Source: Rhizopus sp. PT2906
Taxonomy: Eukaryota; Mucoromycota; Mucoromycetes; Mucorales; Rhizopodaceae
Assembly: GCA_025529335.1 (NCBI GenBank)
Contig: JAMYHX010000051.1
Location: 1 to 64,000, forward strand
Length of the DNA stretch: 64,000 bases
Direction: 5' to 3'
The translations under genes were made by a program, and so were the position numbers. The notes below the pieces were generated by a model. That model searched no databases and was not told the DNA's origin. It saw only the letters and a list, made by a program, of their open reading frames with translations. Shown one piece after another: positions 22,203 through 34,500 of this stretch; the first letter of the stretch is position 1; each line of letters begins with the position of its first letter.

Positions 22203-24949
22203 ATGTCAACTAATGATGCCATAAAGATATTTTGGCCCTCACATCTCTGCTCACCCAAATGTCAATATGGTTATCTTATTGGCTGGTATAATGTATCAAA
22301 CGACGTCTGCGTCGCTTCAATAGTACCTAATGTCGAAGTAAGCTATTTAGATTGCGCGATCGAATTAGTACCACTTAATCTCATCGTACCATCCTCTTTT
22401 TCTCTCTCTTTCCTCTTTTCTCTTTTTAAGCTTAGGGAATTAGAACAATACCTGAGTGAATTTCGAGTATCTGGCGAGCAGTTTGTACATATCAACAAAG
22501 TGTGCAACGTCCCGCCTAAAATTCTTGGATATTCGACTATGAAGGAACAATGCGAATACTCAGGCATTCAAGGTAAGAAAAACCAGTTTGACTAAATATG
22601 ACATTAATAACCATTCCGACAATAGAGCAAAAGATGTGGCTAAACATTCAATTGACCAATAATCATATCCCAATACTCTTGTAAGTAAATATGTAACGAA
22701 AATAGGTTTTCAAACTAAGGACAACAATAGGTCTTTGTATATGAATAACGAGAAGTTTAAAGTTAATGAATATCAAGTTATATTTTATGATCAGCCAAAC
22801 CCAAAGAGATTACAATTTTTAGCTCTAAATCCTTTAGAACTAGACATATCAGTTTACAATACCCCCAGACAAACACCAGAGAAACACGCGGCTTTAGAAC
22901 AAATATTACATTATAGTCATCAATTGAATGGTAGCGATAGAGGTTCGACATCGACCGATCTTGAAAAAGTTCTGATTCAGGTTTGTATTTATATGCCATT
23001 TACACTATGTCTATGTGTATCTAATACGAGAATGTTAGATCAATTCTTCTTATTTTCTAGAACAAGGCATGCAACAGTTACCATTCAAGTATAAACAAAA
23101 GCAAACCAGTCAAAGTCACATACTTGGTTGTCTTGTATATTACTTGCGCCTTTTCTGGATCTTTCCTGTTCGTGTTATTATATCCAGTCTTAAATGGTTA
23201 AGTGGATATTATATCAAAAAATGGATTACATTATGTTCAATGTGCTTTTTATTCTTGATCTTGACATTAGCCGAGGCAACCCTTCAAGCACTTAATTTAC
23301 ATCTACCACCATGGATATTAAATGGCATTGCCTTTAAAGATCTATCTGCAGCTGGCCAGCAAATAGATTTAAGACTACAGCAACTCTTCTTTTGGTCAAG
23401 GCAATACGTTTTACTCAGAAAACAGAATTGGGCAAACACAGCAAAAGCAAGAGCTCATTATATAAGGTTGAATATATATTTGTATATATTATCGTCATCT
23501 TGTTTATTCATTTTTATTATATAGCTTTTACAATAGCATGTGGCTAGTTGCTAATGATATTATCATTGGTATTGCTCTAGGCACATTTCTAACTGCAAAT
23601 AAATATGTATTAGCTGAAAGGCTTCATGATATATTAAATGTAATGAGACAACAAAATAATATTATATCACTAATATAAAGAAATAGAAATACACCGTCAA
23701 ATCTCTGGAGTCGATGGTATCATGGTTCCTGGAATCACCCGCTGGCCTAAAATTAAACCAAGAACTGGCATATTTCTTGAGCGAACTCTTTCTCTGGCTT
23801 CTTCGCTTGTGGACACTCTGCCCTCAAGCCATTGAACGATTCACACCACAGATCATCCATGCTATTGGATTATCTGGTATATTTGGAGTGACGATGCTTA
23901 TTTCTCTATCCTCGGATTTTTTAGCGTTCATGACTCTACACATCTATTGTTTCTATATGGTAGCAGCAAGAATCTTTAATTGGCAGCTAGTTATTCTCTA
24001 TTCTCTGTTCAATTTATTTCGTGGCAAGAAAAAGAATGTCCTTCGTAATAGAATTGATTCATGCGATTATGACTTGGATCAACTTTTACTAGGCACCAGT
24101 CTCTTTACTCTTTTAACCTTTCTATTCCCCACTGTGTTTGTATATTATCTAACCTTTGCTCTGGTAAGTCATAGAAATGAAAGAAAATGATTGATAATAA
24201 TGTAATCATAGGGCCGCGTTGGCATCATAATTCTGCAAGCGATAATGGAAACAGTGCTTGCATTCTTTAACCATTTCCCATTGTTCGCCATCATGCTTAG
24301 GATTAAAGACCCTCATAGATTACCAGGTAAAATAAGAATATATACGCATATAAATATATACCCTCTTTATTGACATTATAATAGGTGGCCTTCAGTTTCA
24401 TATATTCAGTCTAGATTACTTTGCACAAAAGCAGCATACCATCTTTTATAAATTGTGGGTATCATTGACAAAAAAGAAACATAAACCAGCTCTAAGAAAA
24501 ACCAAGAAACTGCCAAGGAAACGAGCTACTGTTACATTTAATTTACAAGAATCTCCCAAAAGATCATTTGAATCACAGAGAGACAGTAAGAAGGCAACCT
24601 ATCTTTGGATGCGCGTAAGTTGGTGAATTATTTTAAATTTCTCTCTATATATACTCAATTTGAACTATAGAATTTACCCATTTCAATGAGTGCCATATTC
24701 TTTCAATATATGTTATTATGGAAGAGATTAAGTGCTCATTATTTCTCGGCCTATGTATTCAAATGCTTGCTTTATGGTGAGCCTATCAAACCAACACCAA
24801 AACTACAATATCCAATGCTTCCGGATACACGGTAATCATAACAGAAGTAACTATAAAACTAATATCTAATGATATCCAATAGACCTTCTTTAAAAACCCT
24901 TTGGCAGACATTTATATCGAGCATATGTGAGGGAAAGAAATCTGAATAA
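22203..24949 (+). CDS. GPI1: GPI-GlcNAc transferase subunit GPI1/PIG-Q
   Basis: Model join(22203..22337,22431..22572,22626..22680,22731..22980,23078..23466,23525..23639,23687..24163,24212..24326,24385..24614,24671..24831,24883..24949), 711 aa. The start has IFWPSHLCSPKCQYGYLIGW, the usual Gpi1 opening. The C-terminal half is the multi-spanning Gpi1 domain: DLSAAGQQIDLRLQQLFFW, FYNSMWLVANDIIIGIALG, SPAGLKLNQELAYFLSELF, LLGTSLFTLLTFLFPT and LPGGLQFHIF. By family it acts in the ER membrane in the GPI-GnT complex, which makes GlcNAc-PI, the first step of GPI anchor synthesis. The acceptor at 23077 is chosen to keep frame. The first intron is a multiple of 3 and could be retained without a shift. 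Confidence 0.93.
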
Positions 24950-25045
24950 ATAAAAGAAATATGTCAAATCTTTTTGCTTATGAACAATGAAGAAGGGGGG
25001 TAATTTTATGCATTAAATGGGGGAATATATGCTCTTTCTTTTTTT

Positions 25046-25293
25046 TTACATGGTTTCGCGTCTCACTACAATAAAGAAGGGGTGAGTGTCTCTTTTCAGA
25101 TAATGAATATATTAAGTACCTTTCTTGCTTTCTTCTAAATCTTTTACTTTATTCAATAATCTATCCCTTACAGCATGCGCTTCTGTTACTTTAGATTGTA
25201 ATCTTTGTACTATACTGTTGGATGCTTCAATCTCTTTCTTTATCCCTTCAATCTCCTTTTCATGGTCTGAAATAGACATTTCTGCTCTCTAAA

Positions 25294-25346
<53 letters not shown>

Positions 25347-26319
25347 AATAAATAACGTCAATTCAATAATAAGTAACTCACATTTATCTTTGACTTTAAT
25401 GTCTGCCTTTCTGTTTCAGCTTCTTTGAAAGCGTTTGACATGTTCTCGAGTGATTCCTGGTATATAAATAAGCATATGTATGAATACTGCTAGATCTATC
25501 TTACCCTTAATCTCTTATTGTCCTCTTTTATTTGCTCCAGTTCCTTTAATGATAGATCCAACTTCCTTTTTGCGTCACTGACTTCAATATCTCTTGTTGT
25601 TAATCGACGAGAAAAGTTCAAATTTTCATCTTCTAATTTCTGATAATCGATACGATGTTTATTATGCAATTCTTCAACATCATTGATATGCTTTCTCTCT
25701 AAACTCTACGCAAAACTTATTAGGCTGACTATTCAAAGTGAAACAACACCAATTCTTCTTCTTACTTGAATTTCTGTTCTAAGTGCTGCTGCTCTTTGTA
25801 TGGCTTCCTTTTCTTCGGATTCTTTTGTTTCCTTGACAATTTCCAATTCTCTCTTAAAGCTCTTCAATTCCTCCACTATCATAAAAAGTGAGTTTGCTTG
25901 GGTTTTTGCTTGTGCTTTTTTTTTACATCTTTCTAGATTAAGTTTATACAATTGTGTCATATCTGTTACTTTCCCCTAAATGACAACAATCTTTAGATCT
26001 GCCTTTTATTCAAATTTTATATTCTTACTCTCAAATCCCAAGCAGGTCTTTGCTTCAAGCTACTAGCTTTTGTATGATATGACTTTGCTAGCGTAGGTGT
26101 TTTTTTGCTTTTATTATTGCTATTATCCTCTGGCTTTTTACGATGCACTTTAGATGTTGTTCCATTTGCCGCTGCTGCTGCAGATCGTTGAGCTGAACGT
26201 ATAGCATCAGCACGAGCCTGTGAGGCCTTTGTGGCTACAATGGATGGTCGAGCTATTTTCTTTGGTCCTGGCTTTTCCGTTGAAGGAGATGCAAGACGCT
26301 TCTTTGTACTGTTGTTCAT
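25046..26319 (-). CDS. Coiled-coil protein resembling a kinesin-14 tail, no motor
   Basis: Model complement(join(25046..25065,25120..25288,25382..25456,25505..25705,25766..25975,26029..26319)), 321 aa. The N-terminal 95 residues are basic and low-complexity (RLASPSTEKPGPKKIARPS; AQRSAAAAANGTT). From about 105 to the end it is heptad-rich coiled coil (VEELKSFKRELEIVKETKES; LSLKELEQIKEDNKRL). This is the plan of a kinesin-14 (Kar3/KlpA) tail and stalk, and it stops at ESKKVRRETM, about where a kinesin-14 would run into its neck and motor. No motor sequence remains before the GPI1 3' end 97 bp away. Intron 4 (25289-25381) holds a run of 50 A (25295-25344). It could equally be an unrelated microtubule or scaffold protein. 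Confidence 0.7.
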
Positions 26320-26579
26320 TGATTTGAAAAATGAGAAAAAAAAAAAGGAAACAGTTGAACGCTGTCACTTTTAAAAAAGGGGGTTTTGCTGTCAAACGGA
26401 ACAAAAAAACAAAAAAAGTACAAGGCAAAGAGAGAATAATAAAAGCGATTATTAACAATATTTTCAAAGGATGATTGAGAATATTGCAAATAGCAGTGTC
26501 ATCTATTTCTGTGTATATATATTTATATAATAGGTATGTATATTTATATGTGGGGGATAAGGAAGGGGGGTATAAATAG

Positions 26580-29500
26580 CTACGGGTTGAATCGCCCTTG
26601 CTGTTGCTGCTGATGCATATTAAGCAATAATGGATTGGCTTGATTGTTATGATGATGATGTGGAATAGGAGTACTTAGAGAGCTTGAAGGTATCTTTCCT
26701 AGTAAAGGTACATAATAATCTCCAGATGGGTAGTATTTATTACCATTGCTGCTGCTTGTAGGCAAGAGTGAAGTGCTTCTTTGTCTAGAATAGTGATTCA
26801 TGGTAAAAGGCGTATAATCTGGAATGAATTGAAAATGGTTTTTGCTACTATTACTATTGCTACTACAACTGCTACTTGGGTAATCAGAATCAATCATGTA
26901 TGGATCATAGAGACCGTTCATATGAAAGCCATTGTTTGATTTTTGTGCCTATAAAAAGAGGTTATATATATCTCTCTCTCTTTTTTTTTATTCAGACAAC
27001 GTACATTTCCCCAAGGTTGAAAGAGCTTATGATTTTCATTTACAATTTTTCTTCTAGTGTGTTCATCTATGTATGGGGTTTAGTATATGCCTTTTAAGAT
27101 ATTTACAATATTACATGATTCAGGATGATCTATAAGGTGCATTACAGAAGGACTAATGTGTCGCATATCTTCTGGATCGGGTGAGCCGTTTAGGACATTG
27201 TGCAAGGTGTCATCCAAAGGAACAAACCGACTTCCCATGAATGCATCAAACATAGCCCTGGCTTGTTGTAATTGATGCTTTGTGTTATAATCAAAACAGA
27301 ATTTGAAGGTAAGCACTCTGCTATCTAGTGCTGATAGCTGTCCTTGGCCTCCTTCGATGATCAAGAAAGATGAAGTAGTCTCTTTTAGAGGCACGATATG
27401 TTCTGGTAATATCAGGTAAATTCCTGTCTTTTTAAAAATCTTGCTGTCTAATTCTTCAATCTCCTCCGACTCTAATATACGTTCTAATGCGACCGAGGCA
27501 GGCACACGAATTTGAATCTGCTGCGGCAAAAGACTCTGTATTCTCAATCGCATGTCATTAATGTGAGCCTTTGGTCCAACGATCAGCACATGATCTGTTC
27601 CATTTCGTTCAGGCCAAACAACCTTGATGTTATACAACCTCCCCTTTTCGCGTAGGTATTTCCCACTAAAATGTAATAAATATCTTTGAGCATAATAAGG
27701 AACAAACTCTTTCTCGGCTGTATGATCTCTGTCCTTTTGAAGCGTGATAAAGTTCATGATGGCTGATTTCAAGAGTTGAAGACTATCCTTGTTTTTTTGA
27801 GGAGTTCTTGCAATCACATTGTGTTCATTTTCAAAATAACCACCAAAAGTAGCAAGTTCCTCGTGACTCGAGAACTTGACGTATACGCCATACTGCTTCA
27901 TGACCCTTTGAATGTTCTTTCCCGCTACACCAATGATTCGTCGATGACAGCTCTCAGGGACATAGAATGATATCTCTGCTGGCAATTCTTCTTGAAGGGA
28001 ATCGAATCCGTTTTGAGCCTTTGAGAAATCATTACTGGCTATAGTTATCAAAAAGTTGAACTGATTAAATGAGTCAAAATCGATTTGAGTATCACAAGTC
28101 TTCATGATCTTGTTGATCTTGCCATTCTTCTTTCCACTGATAAATTCGCGTTGATCGACAGCCAATTCGATATAAAATGTCGTGGACTCATGGTGTTCCT
28201 TTTTTTTTTCCGAATATGAGGGACAATATAATTTAAGGGAATAGCAACTTACTTGTAAGAAGGATAACTTGGATATATATTGAATACAAGATTGAATTTG
28301 CTCTTTTGAGCCAGTCATTATTAGACGGTTATTGTGGTAGATGGCATGAGAGGTTAAATCTTTTAATAGATGACCTATTGCTTCCTTTGATTGTGGGACT
28401 GAAAATTGTATACTGACTTGGAATACATGACTTGCCTAAAGAGGGTCATTACTACACAAATGCGTGAATATACACATGGTATTACGTACAAGGTAGTTTA
28501 AGGATCGGAGTGTACGTTCTACATTGATATAATTCTCAGCATAGACTTGAACATTGTTTTGGTCAGAGCCAAAAGTAGAAAAAGATATGAACGAACCTAG
28601 AATAAAGATGTTAAAAAATAAAAAGATAGAATTACATCACTTGCCATTCTCCTTCATTATTTTGGTTAACTCTTGCTTTTTATAAAGTAAAATATAATCC
28701 CTCTTTTGTGGATTTAATGTTGATTTTGAGTTACACGTTGTTTTGATCTATCAAACATTTGAGCCATCATGAAAAAGAGAGAGAAAAGAGGATTATAACC
28801 TTTTGAGAGACTAGTTTTTGCATTAATCCTATTGTTCTATTCACAGTGTCACTTGTGCTGCCAGTGATGTAAACAGTACTTTGTTGAGTTATATTGTTAT
28901 GATTCCAAATAGACGGTAAATAAATACTACATCCAGTCTCTTCCATAATGGATGTATATTGACTATATCTTTTGCTTCCTACAATATTTATCATATAAAA
29001 GGGTATTTCTATGCTTTCTAAACATAATCCTGTCTATTTATACATATAAAGTTTCTTAGAATATATACAGTCAACTGTGACAATGATTGTATTTACTAGT
29101 ATATCGACAAAGATCAATGTATCTATGCGCGCTTTTTCAACTTTGTCGATAGGTCCAACATATTTGATCGTCAATTGGTTATAATCAACAGTAATATGAA
29201 TTTGATGGTCAATGGCTATCTTTGCAAGCTGATCATGTAGCTTTTGTCGAGCAATGTTTTTATAAGCCAATCCTGGGTATAAAGAGTTGATGGATACATA
29301 TATCTATATAATAAATATTTAGAAATAAATAAAAAATAAAAAATATCCAAATATACTTGCTTCAGTGGGCTGAAATCTATAAATGTCAGCTTTAATAGAC
29401 TGAATATTTGCATCTTTTGTTCCTGAGAAAACTATGACGTTGTTTGAATAGGAATATATCGCTTGAGGATGTGATGACTCTAGTTGATCATGAAGTTGTT

Positions 29501-29700
29501 CATGTTGACGATCAAGGCTAAAGGAGCAAAGTATAAACATGTAAAAATATATATAAAAAAAAAAGTAAAAATACAAAAGGAAAAGAAAGTGAGAAATAAT
29601 TAAGCAGGAACTGTAATTTTGTTAGTGTTTACATATCGGAGATTTAAAGCTATTTATACAATTCTCGGAGGATACTCACGTTTGTGTCAGGGACGGATAG
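26580..29700 (-). CDS. Multi-KH-domain RNA-binding protein
   Basis: Exons supported: 26580-26948, 27107-28198, 28253-28435, 28490-28596, 28645-28747, 28800-29017, about 29097-29272, 29357-29517 and one ending at 29680. Several KH-type modules are seen. The clearest is VPESCHRRIIGVAGKNIQRV, with its Ile-Gly-x-x-Gly-Lys loop (IGVAGK), followed by MKQYGVYVKFSSHEE; others are SKRYSQYTSIMEETGCSIYL and GKYLREKGRLYNIKVVWP. The C-terminus is low complexity (poly-Ser/Asn, HHHH, QQQQQ). It resembles fungal vigilin/Rnc1-like KH proteins that bind mRNA. The intron after 28645 uses a GC donor (GCAAGT). The 5' end is unresolved: no in-frame ATG precedes PSLTQT at 29680, and one splice junction (29017/29097) does not close in frame. 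Confidence 0.75.
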
Positions 29701-31576
29701 TTTTACACCGCTTGATTATTATTATTATTATTGCAATATAAAAGTATTTATATGAAAAGACATAAATCTTTTCAACTCTGGTCATAATTTGGCAACTTTG
29801 TCTACTCGCTGTATTAATGCCTGCATCTTCCTAAACTGCCCGGATGCAAACAGTTGCTATGGAACACACAAAGTCAGATTACACTAGGTCGATCCAAAGG
29901 CCCTGGCCATGTGCGTACTGCACATACACTCCCTATGTAACTTAGATATTGTAAAATCAAGAAGAATATACGATTGTATGTGCCAGCGTGCTTTTCCAAT
30001 GATAGACCCTATATGCCTATTCAATGTAAAAACAGACGTATGTATGTATGTTTATAAATTGAGCCAAACAAAAAAGAGTCGCATCATCAGCGCCATGTAT
30101 CAGGTCATATTCCAGCGCAATGATAGCAAATGTAATGGATATCAAACATAATCGAGTGACAACTAGGCCCCCAGAAAATAGATAAAACCTAACATGTCTC
30201 AAATAAATATTTACATTCATACGCGTCTGGCGCGGAAGTAAAAAAATCAAAGGCGAGTGAAAGGATATTTTGAAAGCATCAGCCTATATTATCTTGATTA
30301 AAGGATTTTGCATTTCACCCATTCGCCAAAAGGGGGTCCAATATAAATTAAGGAGTGTGTCATTATCTAAAGCACCACCTGCTGTATGCGCTCCCTTTTT
30401 ATAAAGACGATGCAAAAACATATAGATAAAATACCCATACCGCGCTAATGGCCCAAGCCTCGGCAGGTGTCCTGAGGCATCACTTTTAAACAAAATGATC
30501 CCCTTGTAGTAGCCAAATATTAACATATACCGAGAAGATGAAGACAACTGTACCGCCTTATATGAGGCGGTTGCTATTTTGGGACACAATTTTAAGTCGA
30601 CATCAGAATAGTATATAATATCATGTAAAGCATCAAAATATTTATTATTAAAAATAAAAGAAAAAGAACACGGTAATTGAAGGTATAATATCGGCAAAAC
30701 CTCAGTTAGTCTAATCAGCCGATTCAAGCCGGTCATAAGCAACATCCTGACCAATTATTCCTGCTGTTATGAAAGTGTGTAAACTTGAAGGGCATTTGAA
30801 AATCCCCTTCTTTCGCAGGGCAAATAATAAGCAGGGCTTCTTGCCTCTGCCTAATAGGAAAAGAAAAACACACACACATTTTGTAGCTCTTTTTTTACCG
30901 CGTGTACATTTTGGGTGATGATGCCGGTCGCTGACTTGTAATTATTTGCCCGTCAATGGAAGCGAGACACTGCATGAGAGCAGCAAGAGACGGTTTATAC
31001 AGCAGCTTTAACCTTGGACTTTCATTGTCAATGTTACCAGGGTTCATCAGGTTGACTTTACATGCTCAATCGAGCCTTCGAAGGGTGTAGACAACTTTTT
31101 CGTAACATTAGTAATGTCAAGCACAGTTGCACTAATTGCATTTCATGTGAACACAAAGTCCCCATAAAAACTATAAAAACTAGACGCACCCTTTACTTCA
31201 TCTTTAAGCCTGAACAGATAAGATAACCAGATCAAAAATCAACATCATCATATAGGGCTTTTTCATTGAAAATAAAAAAAAAGGGTATTTTAAAGTTACA
31301 TAGCAACCAAGGGCAGTAAAAAGGGCATGTCATGGAATCATAAAGTTATCTTTTTCTCTCTTTGCACAAACGCACCAGTAGGAAATCACACCGTAAGTGA
31401 ATAAAGATTAAAATGGTAAATAACAATGATGATTACTTTTTCTGTATAAAGCTCACCTTTACATAGAACAAAGGGGAAAGAAACCCCATAATGGAAACTA
31501 CAAGATGTGTGACTCCATGATTTCATTTGCACTTTGTGTAATTTTTTTGTACACTTTTTCTTTGTAAACCTTTTCA
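29701..31576. other. Mostly non-coding interval
   Basis: Nearly 1.9 kb between the KH gene (transcribed left) and the large ORF (transcribed right). It contains one 157-codon minus-strand ORF (listed separately) and a run of seven ATT/TTA triplets near 29716-29733. No RNA gene seen. Confidence 0.4.
30284..30745 (-). CDS. Unsupported ORF, about 153 aa
   Basis: Open from an ATG at 30745 to the stop at 30284, with no intron. It contains LPRLGPLARYGYFIYMF and LNLYWTPFWRMGEMQNPLIK. I recognise no domain. Lack of splice sites and isolated position in AT-rich DNA make it either a relic of a repeat or a chance ORF. Confidence 0.2.
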   Translation of the reverse strand: MLLMTGLNRLIRLTEVLPILYLQLPCSFSFIFNNKYFDALHDIIYYSDVDLKLCPKIATASYKAVQLSSSSRYMLIFGYYKGIILFKSDASGHLPRLGPLARYGYFIYMFLHRLYKKGAHTAGGALDNDTLLNLYWTPFWRMGEMQNPLIKII

Positions 31577-34500
31577 ATGAATAAGCATTTAGCAACATTA
31601 CTTGCAAGTTACAAATCATGCCTTGAACAAATATTTGAGATGAATAATAAAGTTGATCAAGTGAATACTTCAGAACAGCTAATTGCTAATAACGAGAAAA
31701 CACCCGAAAAAGTGACTGAGCTACTTGAAAAGGTTAAACTGAATGTTGATACTGCAGTGAATAGGCGTTGTGCTGAAGCGAATGCAGTAAAAGCTGATAT
31801 ACAGTATTTGGTCGATGATATCCTATGGAAGTTTAAAGATAAGATTGCGGATAAAGTAACGAATGAGGATCATTATAAGCAACAACTCTTGGATATAATT
31901 GCTACACTATTTGAAGCCGAAAAGCAGAGTTATAGTACGACAGACGATGAAAACAGTCTGAACCAACTTCATGAGGACATACATCAATGGTTACTCCAAG
32001 CTGTACCTGTATTTCTAACAATATTTGCAGAACATGAAGATAGGAAGAGGATCTTGCAATTTTTGATTGATACACCTCATGTAACTTGGGCTATTCCCTT
32101 ACTTCAGCCGCACCCTATTATGTACAATATCAGTGAAATGAATGAATATATAGACTCAATATCCCTTGTGTTAAATAAGACGTTATGGACAGAAGAAGAT
32201 AACTTTCTTGCAGCTTTGGATCAATTAGCAGTTGATTATATCTACAGTAAATTTTTAGACATGTGCCGTCTCAGCAAAGAAAAAATACAAGCAATAGACA
32301 CGAGTTTACTAGAGATCACACAACGCATGACAAACATTCTCTTTGACGCTACACACCAATTTCAAAATATGAATACTCTAGTCAAAAGGCTTTGTCAGAC
32401 AATCGTTCAGACAGTCCAGCTATTAGTAGAAGATACAACAATATGTGAACAAGATCAAATTGACAAGTTTATCTTGGAATTGATCAACATGTTTCGCAGC
32501 GCAGATAACTCGACCATTACGCTATTTTTGCCACAATTTCCATTTAGAGCGCTTTCAACCCAAGCACTATGGCAGCTCGCCCTTCAGGTGCTTTGTCTAA
32601 GTGATCTATCAGAGCCTACGACCGTAGAGGAAGTCTTAGAATTAGCACCCAACATAGATCTTTTCAAAACATTCTTAAAAGATAACCCAGTACAAGACGT
32701 CTTTATGCTTAGCTGTCTAACTAATATGGTGACCAGTATACCATCTGGAGTAGATAAACTATCTCAACATGATTTGCTGGGTACATGTACAATTATTATT
32801 ATATCCTTTGCTTTGTTTAATACCGCCTTTGTCGATAAGCAATTACGTAGCATGTATTATAAGGACGTAAGAGATCACTTTAGCCTTATTTGTCAGCATC
32901 ACCCATTCATCATCTCGCTATTGCTCCGTTGGACTGTAGAACATATGCCTGAAATGCAAAACATGGCCCTTTACCTATTTCATTCACTGCCGTTAGATAA
33001 ATGGATCATGCTTGCAAGTGATTTGAAGTGGCTACATCAACTGCTATCATCAAAGAACATTGTTGATATTCAATTTGCAAAGTACATCCTTGAAAATTTA
33101 AACTATGGATATTCAGATACTATAGACACCATACTTTCCAAGTCACAGCCATGGCATAGTAGACGCCAACCGTTCCTAGACTATAGTGTTCACGAAGATA
33201 TTGCCTTTTTGATACTGGATGCTTGTCAACGGCATCAACCACTTCCTGAACCATCCAAAGGCGCAATCGATATGGTCACTTCAGCTGTAGTTTCCAACTA
33301 CATGGCAGCAAATAGCTCAAACGAGTTTATTCAGTGGTCTTGGACAATAATACAAAGACTCAAGTTATATGATTGCCCTGTATCCACAAGGGCTACCGAC
33401 ATAGAACAATCGCTTACAGCATCCTTTTTACGACTCATCCTCAATAGCTACAACGATACATCAGCATCTCACAGTGCCCTTGTGGTTTATGCGTCATTTA
33501 TGCTTTCGGCTACATCGCGCCACTTTTTGCGGTTCGAGGCAGGTGATGGTTGGCTCAAGCTGCTGACAATACTAAAGAGGGGTAGATCAGAGGCTGTGAT
33601 AAGCATTTTAAGTGAAATGATTCCTTCCTTTGTATACATGCATGGTGATGACATGTTCAATGATGCGAGTTTAACTGACTTTTTAAAACATGTCTTTCTT
33701 ACCAAAACACAAATTGATCCTGTTATTGAAGCAAACATGTGGCAAGCACAGCTTATTGATGACTCTGTTATGGAAAAGGGCTCAGGTTTTTCGTATGTTG
33801 ATCTCATGATGCACTGCTGGCTAAAGACTGTGTTTCAAAGAACAGACTGGATCAGTCAGAAGCCTCTAGTAGACATGATGGATACTCTTTGTAAATTGGC
33901 TTTTATACTAAAGCGACGACAGCTGATGCATCCAATGCTAGTAGAAGAGTACAAGCAATTAGAACGTCGAGATAGTCTTCAACAACAGCTGCAGGATGGA
34001 AACCATGAGAACAATGGTTCTCCCAAACTCACTCGATTTATCAAAAACATGGTCTATGAAGGCACAGCAGTTCCTACTTTACTGGTCAATAATGATGAAT
34101 GGTTCATTTTGAAGGGACTAAGCAAGACACCTGGAGTAGATAATCATCATATCTGGTTTGCCTTTGAGGCGCTCATGACAGAGACAGCCATTGAGAGATC
34201 TTATCGAGAGAATATTATGAAGGAAGAGCAAAAGTCGATCAAGCGACCGATGGACTTTTTTTGTATATACCGCTGGTTACATCATATACTTATTACTCCT
34301 GCAGAGCATCCTTTATTACCTTTGTTTCTGCAAATGTTCTTTTGCCTGTACTACCAAAAAGTGGACGATACGACCGTTTTGGGGTCTATTCTTTTCAGCA
34401 AGAAACAGGAACTTTTAGCAAAATTAAGAAACTATATCGCCAATATTCAGACTTTTTATGGACAGAAAATACCATCAGCGCCAGGAACTGCAGAGAAGTT

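Noticed and set aside
22338..22430. Retained intron as coding sequence in GPI1
   Set aside because: It keeps the frame (93 bp) but encodes an unconserved Ser/Phe/Leu-rich stretch with a typical CT tract, GTAAGC donor and AAG acceptor, so it is an intron.
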